Below are positions 25,776 through 33,275 of a stretch of 61,155 nucleotides of DNA, piece by piece (positions within the stretch are counted from its first letter, which is position 1; each line of letters opens with the position of its first letter). The stretch comes from Saccharopolyspora shandongensis (GTDB taxonomy: Bacteria > Actinomycetota > Actinomycetes > Mycobacteriales > Pseudonocardiaceae). Where the stretch lies: positions 1 through 61,155 of the forward strand of contig NZ_FNOK01000059.1 in the NCBI RefSeq assembly GCF_900106995.1, read 5' to 3'. The position numbers and the translations under genes are program-made. The notes beneath the pieces are model-generated. The model was given only the letters and a program-made list of their open reading frames with translations, was not told the DNA's origin and did no database searches.

Positions 25776-26831
25776 ATGATTAACCTCCGGTCTGCCGGCC
25801 GGCCCCTCGACCGGCGTCGATTCCTCCGTCTGTCCGGGCTGGCGCTGGGCGGCTCGGCACTGCTGTCGGCCTGCGGCGGCAACGCGTCGAGCGGTTCCGC
25901 TGGCGGCCCGGTGTCCATGCAGCTGTCCTGGGTGAAGAACGTCGAGTTCGCCGGCCAGTACTTCGCCGACAGCCGCGGCTACTTCACGCAGGCGGGCTTC
26001 GAGCGGGTGGAGCTGCTCGCCGGGGGCGCCGCGGGCACCTCGGCGGAAGCGGCGATCGCCACCGGCCGGGCCTGGATCGGCGTGTCCGCGCCGCTGATCA
26101 CCGCCCCGGCGATCAAGCAGGGCGCGCCGCTGAAGATCGTCGCCGCGACCTACCAGAAGAACCCGTTCGCGGTCGTGTCGCTGGAGAAGAACCCGATCCC
26201 CGACGCCAAGTCGATGATCGGCAAGCGGATCGGCGTGCAGGACGGCAACGACCTCGCCTTCACCGCGCTGCTGAAGGCCAACGGCATCGACCCGGGTCAG
26301 CTCACCCGGGTGCCGTTCCAGTTCGACCCGACGCCGATCACCACCGGCCAGATCGACGGCTACCTCGGGTTCTCCACCAGCGGCGCCGCTACGCTCGCCC
26401 GCCGCGGCGTCCCGGCGACGCAGTTCCTGTTCGCCGACAACGGGTTGCCGCTGGTCGGCGAGACGCTGATCGTGTCGCAGCAGACCATCGACGAGGAACG
26501 CGACAAGCTGAAGGCGTTCCTGAAGGCCATGGTGCGCGGCTGGAAGGACGCCATCGCCGACCCGGCCGCCGCCGCGCGCCTCGCGGTCGACCAGTACGGC
26601 AAGGACCAGAACCTCAAGGCCGATGAGCAGGAGGGGATGATGCAGCGCCAGGCCGAGCTGATCGTCTCCGACGACACCAGGGCGAACGGGCTGCTGACCG
26701 TCTCCGACGAGCTCATCAAGGCCAACGTCGACTCGCTGAAGTTCGCCGGGATCGACATCGCCGCCGACGACCTGTTCGACCTCGCCCCGCTGCGCGAGGT
26801 CTATCAGGAGAACCCGGACCTGCTGCGGTGA
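25776..26831 (+). CDS. ABC transporter substrate-binding lipoprotein, NMT1/THI5-like
   Basis: A 351-residue periplasmic-type binding protein. The N-terminus has a twin-arginine stretch (RRRFLRLSG) and a lipobox LLSAC with Cys33, so export by Tat and lipid anchoring are likely. The mature part begins like NMT1/THI5 proteins (SMQLSWVKNVEFAGQYFAD, GYFTQAGF). It contains the ligand-loop region IATGRAWIGVSAPLITAPAI and GKRIGVQDGNDLAF. Such proteins bind pyrimidine precursors, riboflavin, taurine or other small rings. The neighbouring deaminase and amidohydrolase point to a nucleobase-like substrate. It overlaps the ATPase gene by 4 bp. Confidence 0.87.
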   Translation: MINLRSAGRPLDRRRFLRLSGLALGGSALLSACGGNASSGSAGGPVSMQLSWVKNVEFAGQYFADSRGYFTQAGFERVELLAGGAAGTSAEAAIATGRAWIGVSAPLITAPAIKQGAPLKIVAATYQKNPFAVVSLEKNPIPDAKSMIGKRIGVQDGNDLAFTALLKANGIDPGQLTRVPFQFDPTPITTGQIDGYLGFSTSGAATLARRGVPATQFLFADNGLPLVGETLIVSQQTIDEERDKLKAFLKAMVRGWKDAIADPAAAARLAVDQYGKDQNLKADEQEGMMQRQAELIVSDDTRANGLLTVSDELIKANVDSLKFAGIDIAADDLFDLAPLREVYQENPDLLR

Positions 26832-27598
26832 CCGAGGGAATTTCGCTGTCCGGACTGGGAAAGCGCTTCGCGCTGCGCAAGAACCCGGTCACCGCGCTGG
26901 AGAACGTCGACCTGCACACCGAGCAGGGGTCGTTCCTGTCGCTGCTCGGGCCGTCCGGCTGCGGCAAGTCCACGGTGCTGCGCATCCTCGCCGGTCTCGA
27001 AGAGCCCACGACCGGCACCGCGCTCGTGCACGGCGAGACGCCGCTGGAACTGCGCAAGCACCACCACCTCGGGATCGCGTTCCAGGACTCGGCGCTGCTG
27101 CCGTGGCGCAGCGTCGCGACCAACGTCCGGCTGCCGCTGGAGGTCGCGGGCCTCAAGCCGGAACCGGGGCTGATCGACGAGTTGATCGAGCTGGTCGGGC
27201 TCGGTGGCTTCGAGAAGGCGAAGCCCGCGCAGCTCTCCGGCGGGATGCGCCAACGCGTTTCGATCGCCCGCGCCCTCGTGGTCCAGCCCCGCGTGCTGCT
27301 GCTCGACGAGCCGTTCGGCGCGCTGGACGACATGACCCGGCAGCGGCTCAACCTGGAACTGCTGCGGATCTGGACCGAACGCCCGGCCACCACGCTCATG
27401 GTGACCCACGGCATCTCCGAGGCGATCTTCCTGTCCGACGTCGTCGCGGTGCTCAGCCCGCGGCCCGGCCGCGTCCTCGAGGTCGTCGAGATCGACCTGC
27501 CCCGCCCGCGCACCCCGGAGATGATGCGCACGCCCGAGTTCCACGCGCTGCACGACCACATCTCCGAGCTGCTGTTCACCGCGCGGACCGCCTCATGA
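26828..27598 (+). CDS. ABC transporter ATP-binding protein (nitrate/sulfonate/taurine type)
   Basis: A 256-residue ABC ATPase. Walker A GPSGCGKST near 47-55, Q-loop in GIAFQDSALLPWRS, signature QLSGGMRQRVSIARAL, Walker B VLLLDEPFGALD and the switch His in MVTHGISEA are intact. It belongs to the NrtD/SsuB/TauB group that partners with NMT1-type binding proteins. The GTG start overlaps the stop of the binding-protein gene (GTGA), and its end overlaps the first permease gene (ATGA), so all four genes are one tightly coupled operon. Confidence 0.93.
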   Translation: MTEGISLSGLGKRFALRKNPVTALENVDLHTEQGSFLSLLGPSGCGKSTVLRILAGLEEPTTGTALVHGETPLELRKHHHLGIAFQDSALLPWRSVATNVRLPLEVAGLKPEPGLIDELIELVGLGGFEKAKPAQLSGGMRQRVSIARALVVQPRVLLLDEPFGALDDMTRQRLNLELLRIWTERPATTLMVTHGISEAIFLSDVVAVLSPRPGRVLEVVEIDLPRPRTPEMMRTPEFHALHDHISELLFTARTAS

Positions 27599-28347
27599 CC
27601 CGCTGGCTGGGCGGTGCCGCCGGGATCGCGGTGCTGGTGGCGCTGTGGTGGGTGCTCGCGGCGACGGTGTTCGCCGGCGGCGGCGCGGTGCCGACGCCGC
27701 TGGCCGTCGCGCAGCAGTTCGCCGAGGACGGCTGGCAGTTCTACTGGGACAACGCGAGCGTCACCCTCAGCGGGGCCGGAATGGGTTACCTGTGGGGGAA
27801 TCTCATCGCGCTGGCGATCGCGATGATCGTGCTGCTGTTCCCGGTCACCGAGGGCGTGGCCACCCAGCTCGCGGTGGTCAGCTATTGCATGCCGCTGACC
27901 GCGATCGGCCCGATCATCCTGGTGGTGTTCGGCGGCCGGACGCCCACGATCTTCCTCGCGGCGCTGTCGGTCTTCTTCACCACGCTGGTCGGTTCGCTGC
28001 TCGGCCTGCGCGCGGCCGACAAGGCGAGCCTGGACGTCGTGACCGCCTACGGCGGCAACCGCTGGCACCGCCTGGTCAAGGTGCAGATCGTCGCGGCGCT
28101 GCCGGCGGTGCTCAACGCGCTGAAGATCGCGGTGCCCGCGGCGCTGCTCGGCGCGATCATCGGGGAATACCTCGGCGGTGTCGACAGTGGACTCGGCGTG
28201 GTGCTGACGGTGGCCCAGCAGCAGTACGTGGTGCCGCGCACCTGGGCGCTGGCCGTGGTGTGCGGGCTGCTCGCCGGCGTCGGCTACGCGCTGCTCGCGG
28301 TGCTCGGACGGCTGATCACGCCGTGGGCCAAGGGGGAGCAGGGATGA
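27595..28347 (+). CDS. ABC transporter permease (first subunit)
   Basis: A 250-residue inner-membrane permease of the BPD_transp_1 type with about six helices. The EAA loop that contacts the ATPase reads TAYGGNRWHRLVKVQI followed by LPAVLNALKIAVPAALLGAIIGE. It pairs with the following permease gene to form a heterodimeric channel. The ATG is inside the stop of the ATPase gene, and its own stop overlaps the next start. Confidence 0.92.
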   Translation: MTRWLGGAAGIAVLVALWWVLAATVFAGGGAVPTPLAVAQQFAEDGWQFYWDNASVTLSGAGMGYLWGNLIALAIAMIVLLFPVTEGVATQLAVVSYCMPLTAIGPIILVVFGGRTPTIFLAALSVFFTTLVGSLLGLRAADKASLDVVTAYGGNRWHRLVKVQIVAALPAVLNALKIAVPAALLGAIIGEYLGGVDSGLGVVLTVAQQQYVVPRTWALAVVCGLLAGVGYALLAVLGRLITPWAKGEQG

Positions 28348-29144
28348 GCACGTTCGCCCGATCCGCGATCCGCCTGCTGATCCCGATGGTGGCCTCGGCC
28401 GTCGTCGTGGTGCTGCTGTGGATCGCGTTCCTGGAGCTGTTCGACATCAACTCGATGGTCGGGAAACCGCCGTCGGCGGTGTGGGAGTACCTGGTCACCG
28501 ACGACGACGCGGCCGCCAACCGCGCCACAGTCTTCGGCAACCTGGCGGTCACGTTGCGCGACGCGAGCCTCGGCTTCGCCGCCGGCCTGGTCGCGGCGAT
28601 CGTGCTCGCGGTGGCGTTCTTCCTGGCGCGCGGCGTCGAGCAGGCGGTCATGCCGGTGGCGATGCTGCTGCGCTCGGTGCCGCTGGTGGCGATGACGCCG
28701 CTGATCATGCTGGTCTTCGGCCGCGACGCCGTCGGCATCGCCGTGATCGGCGGGATCGTGGTGTTCTTCCCGGCGCTGGTGAACCTGGTGTTCGGCCTGC
28801 GCTCGGCGCCGCGCCCGACGATCGACCTGGTCACGGCCTACGGCGGTGGCAAGGTGACGGTGCTGCGGAAGGTGGCGGTCCCGGCGGCGCTGCCCGCGCT
28901 GTTCGCCTCGGCGCGCATCGCGGTGCCGGGTGCGCTGATCGGCGCGCTGATCGCGGAGTGGCTGGCCACGGGCCAGGGCACCGGGGGAGCGATCCTGCGC
29001 GCGGTCGGTGGCTTCCGCTACGACGAGCTGTGGGCGTCGGTCGTGGTCCTCACGGCGACGTCGATCGTCCTGTACACGCTGGTGGGCCTGGTCGAAACGG
29101 CGGTGGTGACCCGCTTCTTCCCGGACCGGGCGGCGAAGGACTAG
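28344..29144 (+). CDS. ABC transporter permease (second subunit)
   Basis: A 266-residue permease paralogous to the preceding one. It has about six helices and the EAA loop TAYGGGKVTVLRKVAVPAAL followed by FASARIAVPGALIGALIAEW. A pair of different permeases is unusual for SsuC/TauC systems, which often use a homodimer. It is more common in pyrimidine-precursor and riboflavin importers of the NMT1 type. It is the last gene of the operon; the convergent S4 gene begins (3' end) 15 bp later. Confidence 0.92.
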   Translation: MSTFARSAIRLLIPMVASAVVVVLLWIAFLELFDINSMVGKPPSAVWEYLVTDDDAAANRATVFGNLAVTLRDASLGFAAGLVAAIVLAVAFFLARGVEQAVMPVAMLLRSVPLVAMTPLIMLVFGRDAVGIAVIGGIVVFFPALVNLVFGLRSAPRPTIDLVTAYGGGKVTVLRKVAVPAALPALFASARIAVPGALIGALIAEWLATGQGTGGAILRAVGGFRYDELWASVVVLTATSIVLYTLVGLVETAVVTRFFPDRAAKD

Positions 29145-29159
29145 GCGCGAGCCTGCTGC

Positions 29160-29525
29160 TCAGGCGCCCCGCTCGCGGAACTTGTCGATCATCCGGCGGT
29201 CGCGCTTGGTCGGCCGCCCGGCACCGCGCTCGCGGCGGGCTACCGGCGTCGAGGTCTCCGGCGGCGGCGCCGGTGTCCGGTCGATGTAGCAGGTGGCGGC
29301 ATCGGCCGCGCCGACGCGCCGCTGGATCACCCGCACCACCTCGACGACGCGGGTCCGGTCGCCGACGCGGGCGCGGACCTCGTCACCGGGACACACGGTG
29401 GTCGCGGGCTTGGCGGGGCGGTCGTTGACGCGCACGTGCCCGCCGCGACAAGCGGCGGCGGCGTCCGGGCGGGTCTTGGTCAGCCGAACGGCCCAGAGCC
29501 AGCGGTCGATACGGGTGGACTCCAC
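29160..29525 (-). CDS. S4-domain RNA-binding protein (Hsp15-like)
   Basis: A 121-residue protein with an S4 RNA-binding domain: STRIDRWLWAVRLTKTRPDA, then CRGGHVRVNDRPAKPATTVCPGDEVRA. A basic C-terminal tail follows (RERGAGRPTKRDRRMIDKFRERGA region). It resembles HslR/Hsp15, which binds stalled 50S subunits carrying nascent-chain tRNA and helps recycle them. The start is taken as GTG 29525, directly before the domain; other in-frame starts upstream are possible. Confidence 0.85.
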   Translation of the reverse strand: MESTRIDRWLWAVRLTKTRPDAAAACRGGHVRVNDRPAKPATTVCPGDEVRARVGDRTRVVEVVRVIQRRVGAADAATCYIDRTPAPPPETSTPVARRERGAGRPTKRDRRMIDKFRERGA

Positions 29526-29578
29526 AGCACCACATGATGTCACGACGACCCGGCGCGATCGGTCGACCGGCCCGCCGA

Positions 29579-30043
29579 TCAAGGTTGACAGGTGTACTCG
29601 GCGCTCACGTCGACCTTCTCGGCGTGCGGGTCGTACCGGGCAATGATCAGGTATTCGTCGCTGTTGTCCACGGAGACGTAGACCATCTCCGCGATCTCGG
29701 GAGTGCTCCGGTTGTGGTCGAGCCAGTTCGAGCGTCCGCGCCAGAAGGTCTCGACGGCGTCGAGGTACTGGCGTGCCTGCTCGGGGCTGACGCGCGTGGC
29801 CTCGGTCGTGGCTTTCGCCCTGGTAGTCCCGTAGAAGGCCTTGTCGTCATCGTCCGTCCCCTCGCAAGGGAGGTCGGCACCGGCCGATGCGCTTGCGAAT
29901 CGCAAGGTGGTGGAGCCGGCGGACTGGGTCGCCTGGAGGTCGGCTTTCACCCGGTCCAACGGCGCAGGACCTTCGGGCGCGCAGCCTGCGATGAAGCAAC
30001 CAACGGCGGCGGCCACCGCCGCGAACCCTCGTCGACCCAGCAC
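29579..30043 (-). CDS. Hypothetical lipoprotein
   Basis: A 154-residue putative lipoprotein. The N-terminus has a basic region (GRRGF), a hydrophobic stretch and a lipobox FIAGC with Cys21, followed by a Pro/Ala-rich linker. The mature part looks soluble (RVSPEQARQYLDAVETFWRG, VYVSVDNSDEYLIIARYDP), with two further cysteines that could form a disulphide. I do not recognise a named family. The GTG start at 30043 has GAGGAG upstream. Confidence 0.7.
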   Translation of the reverse strand: MLGRRGFAAVAAAVGCFIAGCAPEGPAPLDRVKADLQATQSAGSTTLRFASASAGADLPCEGTDDDDKAFYGTTRAKATTEATRVSPEQARQYLDAVETFWRGRSNWLDHNRSTPEIAEMVYVSVDNSDEYLIIARYDPHAEKVDVSAEYTCQP

Positions 30044-30195
30044 GTTATCTCCTCGGTGAGAGCGGCGTTCCCGGTACTAGGACGTCCGGCAGGCCGGGAG
30101 GTTGATCGGAACGCGCGGATTGCTGGACGTCCCGTCGGGATCGCGCGGAGATCAGGGTCCTGGTCGAGCAGGTGCACCGTCCGGCAACGGGGCAG

Positions 30196-30232
30196 TGAGC
30201 CTTCTGGGCAGCCACGCACCCCAGAAGGCTCA
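30196..30232. terminator. Terminator hairpin downstream of the DUF397 gene
   Basis: A perfect 13-bp stem (30196-30208 with 30220-30232) with an 11-nt loop, 13 bp beyond the stop of the DUF397 gene on the minus strand. No long U-tract. Confidence 0.65.
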
Positions 30233-30245
30233 TAGCCCGAGAGAA

Positions 30246-30629
30246 TCAGGCCGCTGGCCGGGCAGAGTGCGGCAGGTCGAACTCCCCGGCACGGACCCCG
30301 GCCACGAAGGCGTCCCACTCCGCAGCTGTGTAGCTCAGGGCTAACGAGCGCGCGGGCAGCGGCTGGAATTCGGCTCCGCCGTCGGCGTGCAGCACGATGC
30401 GGATGGCGCGGTTGGTCCCGCCGGGAACCAGCCCGGCGACCTCGGCGAGCACGGTCTGCCACTCACGGCCGGGCACGTCGATGACGGGACCTTCACCGCG
30501 GTCCTTCGAATCCCGGACCTGCACCAGGCCATCTTCGAAACGGATCTCGACGCAGGCTTGCGATGGGTTGCTGAACGAACTCTTGAACCAGCCGGTTGTC
30601 GGCTTCGGGGACGAGGCAGCGGTTTTCAT
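30246..30629 (-). CDS. DUF397 domain protein
   Basis: A 127-residue protein. The N-terminal half is a typical DUF397 domain (TGWFKSSFSNPSQACVEIRF, then VQVRDSKDRGEGP). The C-terminal part ends with a second DUF397-like tail, SLALSYTAAEWDAFVAGVRAG. DUF397 proteins in actinomycetes are partners of DUF5753-type XRE regulators and have been linked to developmental control and antitoxin-like roles (BldB/AbaA-orfD context). The ATG overlaps the stop of the regulator gene by 4 bp, confirming the pair. Confidence 0.9.
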   Translation of the reverse strand: MKTAASSPKPTTGWFKSSFSNPSQACVEIRFEDGLVQVRDSKDRGEGPVIDVPGREWQTVLAEVAGLVPGGTNRAIRIVLHADGGAEFQPLPARSLALSYTAAEWDAFVAGVRAGEFDLPHSARPAA

Positions 30630-31498
30630 GACTTCTCCATCTCCTTGCGGACCTGATGGATCATCTCAAGCGAAGCATCGAGATCCAGGGCGCGTTCGGC
30701 CGCTTCGTCGAAGCTGGCGCTGAGCTCGCGAACCACGTGCGGCTTGTCGATCAGCGATCCGGTGGTCACCGACTCCTGCCAGACCATGTCGGGTAGCCAC
30801 CGCGAATCGAACGACAGCAAGACGAGTCCGCCTCCGATGATCGGATGCGCGCCAGCCGTGTAGGGCATGACGTGGATCTTGAGGTGGTCGCGGCGCTCTT
30901 CGCTGAGCTTTGCCAAGCATGCGAGCTGGTTGGCCATGACGTCGCGACTGCCGACTTCTTGCCGGAGGGCGGTTTGGCCGATGACGACCGTGCATGCGAG
31001 CGGATCGGGACCTTCGAGGCGCATTTGCCTGGCGAGTCGGGATTCGACGCGGGGACCAACATCAACCGGCTTGATGTAGGGCGAACCGCCGCGAACCATG
31101 GCACGGGCGTAGTCGGCGGTCTGCAATGGACCGGGAATCGTCTCGGGTGCGTACTCGCGCGTCGCAGTCGCGCCAGCCTCAAGACCCAGAAAGCGCAGGA
31201 AGTCTTCCGAGTACATGCGCGCGTAGTCGTCCCACCAGCCGCGCTGCTCGGCTTGTGCACGCAACTCTTCGAGTTCCGCGCGCTCGTCATCGGAGAGCTC
31301 GTAGACGCGGGCGAGTTCGTCGAGCTTGGTCGCGGTGAGCTTGCGCTTGGCGATCTCGATCGACGACATGTTGTTGCCGCCGATGCCGGTCTGCTTGCCC
31401 ACCGCCGCGGCCGTGAGCCCGAGCTGTTCGCGACGTTCGCGCAGCCGCATTCCCAGCTCAAGAGCCCGAACGGTGCTCGAAGCAGGTGCTCGTCCCAT
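30626..31498 (-). CDS. XRE-family regulator with DUF5753 domain
   Basis: A 290-residue regulator. The N-terminal helix-turn-helix reads MRLRERREQLGLTAAAVG, then NNMSSIEIAKRKLTATKLDEL. The C-terminal DUF5753 domain contains FLGLEAGATATREYAPETIP, QTADYARAMV, VVIGQTALRQEVG and HPIIGGGLVLLSFD. It forms a classic two-gene unit with the downstream DUF397 gene. ATG 31498 has AGGAGAG upstream. Three TGAG...CTCA dyads in its upstream region are the likely operators. Confidence 0.9.
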   Translation of the reverse strand: MGRAPASSTVRALELGMRLRERREQLGLTAAAVGKQTGIGGNNMSSIEIAKRKLTATKLDELARVYELSDDERAELEELRAQAEQRGWWDDYARMYSEDFLRFLGLEAGATATREYAPETIPGPLQTADYARAMVRGGSPYIKPVDVGPRVESRLARQMRLEGPDPLACTVVIGQTALRQEVGSRDVMANQLACLAKLSEERRDHLKIHVMPYTAGAHPIIGGGLVLLSFDSRWLPDMVWQESVTTGSLIDKPHVVRELSASFDEAAERALDLDASLEMIHQVRKEMEKS

Positions 31499-31584
31499 CA
31501 GTGCAGCTCTCCTGTGGTTGGTCGGCAGATCGTCGATCTCAGTATCACAAGGGGCGACGTGCACCCGATCGATCGATGTCACTC

Positions 31585-31648
31585 TGAGTGTTCTCACGAT
31601 AACTTGAGTGTACTCACGATGTTATTGAGATCTAGTGAGGTTCTCTCA
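31585..31648. promoter_or_regulatory. Cluster of three TGAG-N4/5-CTCA dyads, probable XRE operators
   Basis: Three inverted repeats of the same type: TGAG-TGTT-CTCA at 31585-31596, TGAG-TGTA-CTCA at 31605-31616 and TGAG-GTTCT-CTCA at 31636-31648. The first two sit in a 16-bp direct repeat (31585-31600 and 31605-31620, one mismatch) with a 20-bp period, so both lie on nearly the same helix face. The region is AT-rich and lies between the XRE regulator gene and the divergent Cys-rich gene. Confidence 0.7.
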
Positions 31649-31689
31649 TTTTTAGTCGGATTCAGATCCGCTTCACCTGAGGAGGGGCA

Positions 31690-32193
31690 ATGCAGGAGTC
31701 GCGCACGATGCCGTGGGCCCGGATATCGGACGGCGGCGAGGCCCGGTACGTCCAGTACCGCCGGGGCGTCGTCCCGGAATGGTGTCGGTTCTCCCACATC
31801 GTCTGTCGCACAAGGGAATCGCTCATCATCTCGTGGTGCTCGCAGGCCTTCGAGTTCGACGAAGTCGAGGAGTGCTCGCAGCCGGACGGGCCGAATCCCG
31901 GCCTGCCCCGAGCCGTCCGGCAGTGCACGGACTGCATCGTGTCCGCTGCATTCGGAAGTGCTGATGGGCAAGGCGAATTCGACGCCTCGTTGACCGGCGG
32001 AATCCCGGTGCGAATCGATACTCCGGGGCAGATGGTGTCGGCGATGCGCCTGCTCCAGGGTGACCTCGCCTGCGAAGCGGAGCAGATCGCCCTCGGTGCT
32101 GTCGATACCGGAAGCCTCGGGTGCCTGGCTGCCGAAACGGAGCGGTTCGCCCGCGCGCTCCGCCGGTTCGGGTGGCTCGCCGCGCAGCGCTAG
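31690..32193 (+). CDS. Hypothetical Cys-rich protein divergent from XRE/DUF397 pair
   Basis: A 167-residue soluble protein of unknown family. The first half contains seven cysteines/histidine-rich positions (EWCRFSHIVCRTRES, SWCSQAFEFDEVEECSQ, RQCTDCIV), which suggests metal binding or a redox-sensitive fold. The second half is helical (GQMVSAMRLLQGDLACEAEQ). ATG 31690 has a strong GAGGAGG upstream. It shares its upstream region with the XRE regulator and the TGAG/CTCA dyads, so it may belong to that regulon. Confidence 0.65.
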   Translation: MQESRTMPWARISDGGEARYVQYRRGVVPEWCRFSHIVCRTRESLIISWCSQAFEFDEVEECSQPDGPNPGLPRAVRQCTDCIVSAAFGSADGQGEFDASLTGGIPVRIDTPGQMVSAMRLLQGDLACEAEQIALGAVDTGSLGCLAAETERFARALRRFGWLAAQR

Positions 32194-32351
32194 CCGTGCG
32201 ATCGCGCCCTGCCGGGCAGTGGCGCCGTCACGTTGGTCGGGCGCGATTTCGCGGGGAACGCTTGCTTTCTGGTCGTCGAATGGTCCGCAGCGCGGTGGGG
32301 TGGTGGGGGAGGCACACTGGGGCCGTCGGGACGGCTTGCTGAGGGGCGGTT

Positions 32352-33275
32352 ATGACGGGTTTCCGGGATTCTGCTGGTGATTGGCCTTCGCTGCGCGTCG
32401 CCGATTGGGCCGATACTCGCGACACGTTGCACATGTGGATGCAGGTCGTCGGGAAGGTCCGGTTGGCCTTGGCGCCCATGGTCAACCACTGGTGGCAGGT
32501 TCCGCTCTACCTCTCCGCTCGCGGGCTCACCACCTCGCTGATGCCGCACGGCCGGCGTTCGCTCGACATCGAGTTCGACTTCTGCGAGCACGTGCTGCAC
32601 ATCCGCTCCAGCAGCGGGGACGCGCGGCGGATCCGCTTGGCGCCGAAGCCGGTCGCCGAGTTCTACCGGGAGACCATGGCCGCGCTCCGCGAGCTCGAAC
32701 TGCCGGTTTCCATCTGGACCAGGCCGCGGGAGGTCGAGTACGCCATCCCGTTCGAGGAAGACACCGAACACAGCTCCTACGACCCGGAGCACGCGCACCT
32801 GTTCTGGCAGCAGCTGCTCGGCGCCCACCGGGTGCTGGCCGAGTTCCGGTCGCGGTTCGTGGGCAAGGTCAGCCCGGTGCACTTCTTCTGGGGCGCGATG
32901 GACCTGGCGGTCACCCGGTTCTCCGGCCGGACCGCGCCGAAACATCCGGGCGGCGCCCCCAACTGCGCGGACTGGGTGATGGTCGAGGGCTACTCCCACG
33001 AGCTCAGCAGCTGCGGCTTCTGGCCGGGCGGCTCCGGTGAGGGCACCTTCTACTCGTACGCGTACCCCGAGCCCGCCGGGTACGTCCAGCACCCGGTCCG
33101 CCCGGCCGACGCCTCCTACAGCCCCGAGGTCGGCGAGTTCCTGCTGCCCTACGAAGCCGTGCGCACCGCCGCCGATCCGGACGCGACGCTGCTGGAGTTC
33201 CTGCAGACCACCTACGAGGCCGCCGCCGACAACGGCGCCTGGGACCGGCGCCAGCTGGAAGTCGCCCCGGTCTGA
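32352..33275 (+). CDS. DUF5996 family protein
   Basis: A 307-residue protein matching the DUF5996 pattern: DTRDTLHMWMQVVGKVRLAL, NHWWQVPLYLSARGLTTS, IEFDFCEHVLHI, HFFWGAMDLAVTRFSGR and a late SHELSSCGFWPGG. Function is unknown. Several conserved His/Glu/Trp residues suggest an enzyme, and the family is widespread in actinomycetes and proteobacteria. Cytoplasmic; no signal or membrane segment. It is convergent with the GH15 gene (stop codons are adjacent). Confidence 0.85.
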   Translation: MTGFRDSAGDWPSLRVADWADTRDTLHMWMQVVGKVRLALAPMVNHWWQVPLYLSARGLTTSLMPHGRRSLDIEFDFCEHVLHIRSSSGDARRIRLAPKPVAEFYRETMAALRELELPVSIWTRPREVEYAIPFEEDTEHSSYDPEHAHLFWQQLLGAHRVLAEFRSRFVGKVSPVHFFWGAMDLAVTRFSGRTAPKHPGGAPNCADWVMVEGYSHELSSCGFWPGGSGEGTFYSYAYPEPAGYVQHPVRPADASYSPEVGEFLLPYEAVRTAADPDATLLEFLQTTYEAAADNGAWDRRQLEVAPV

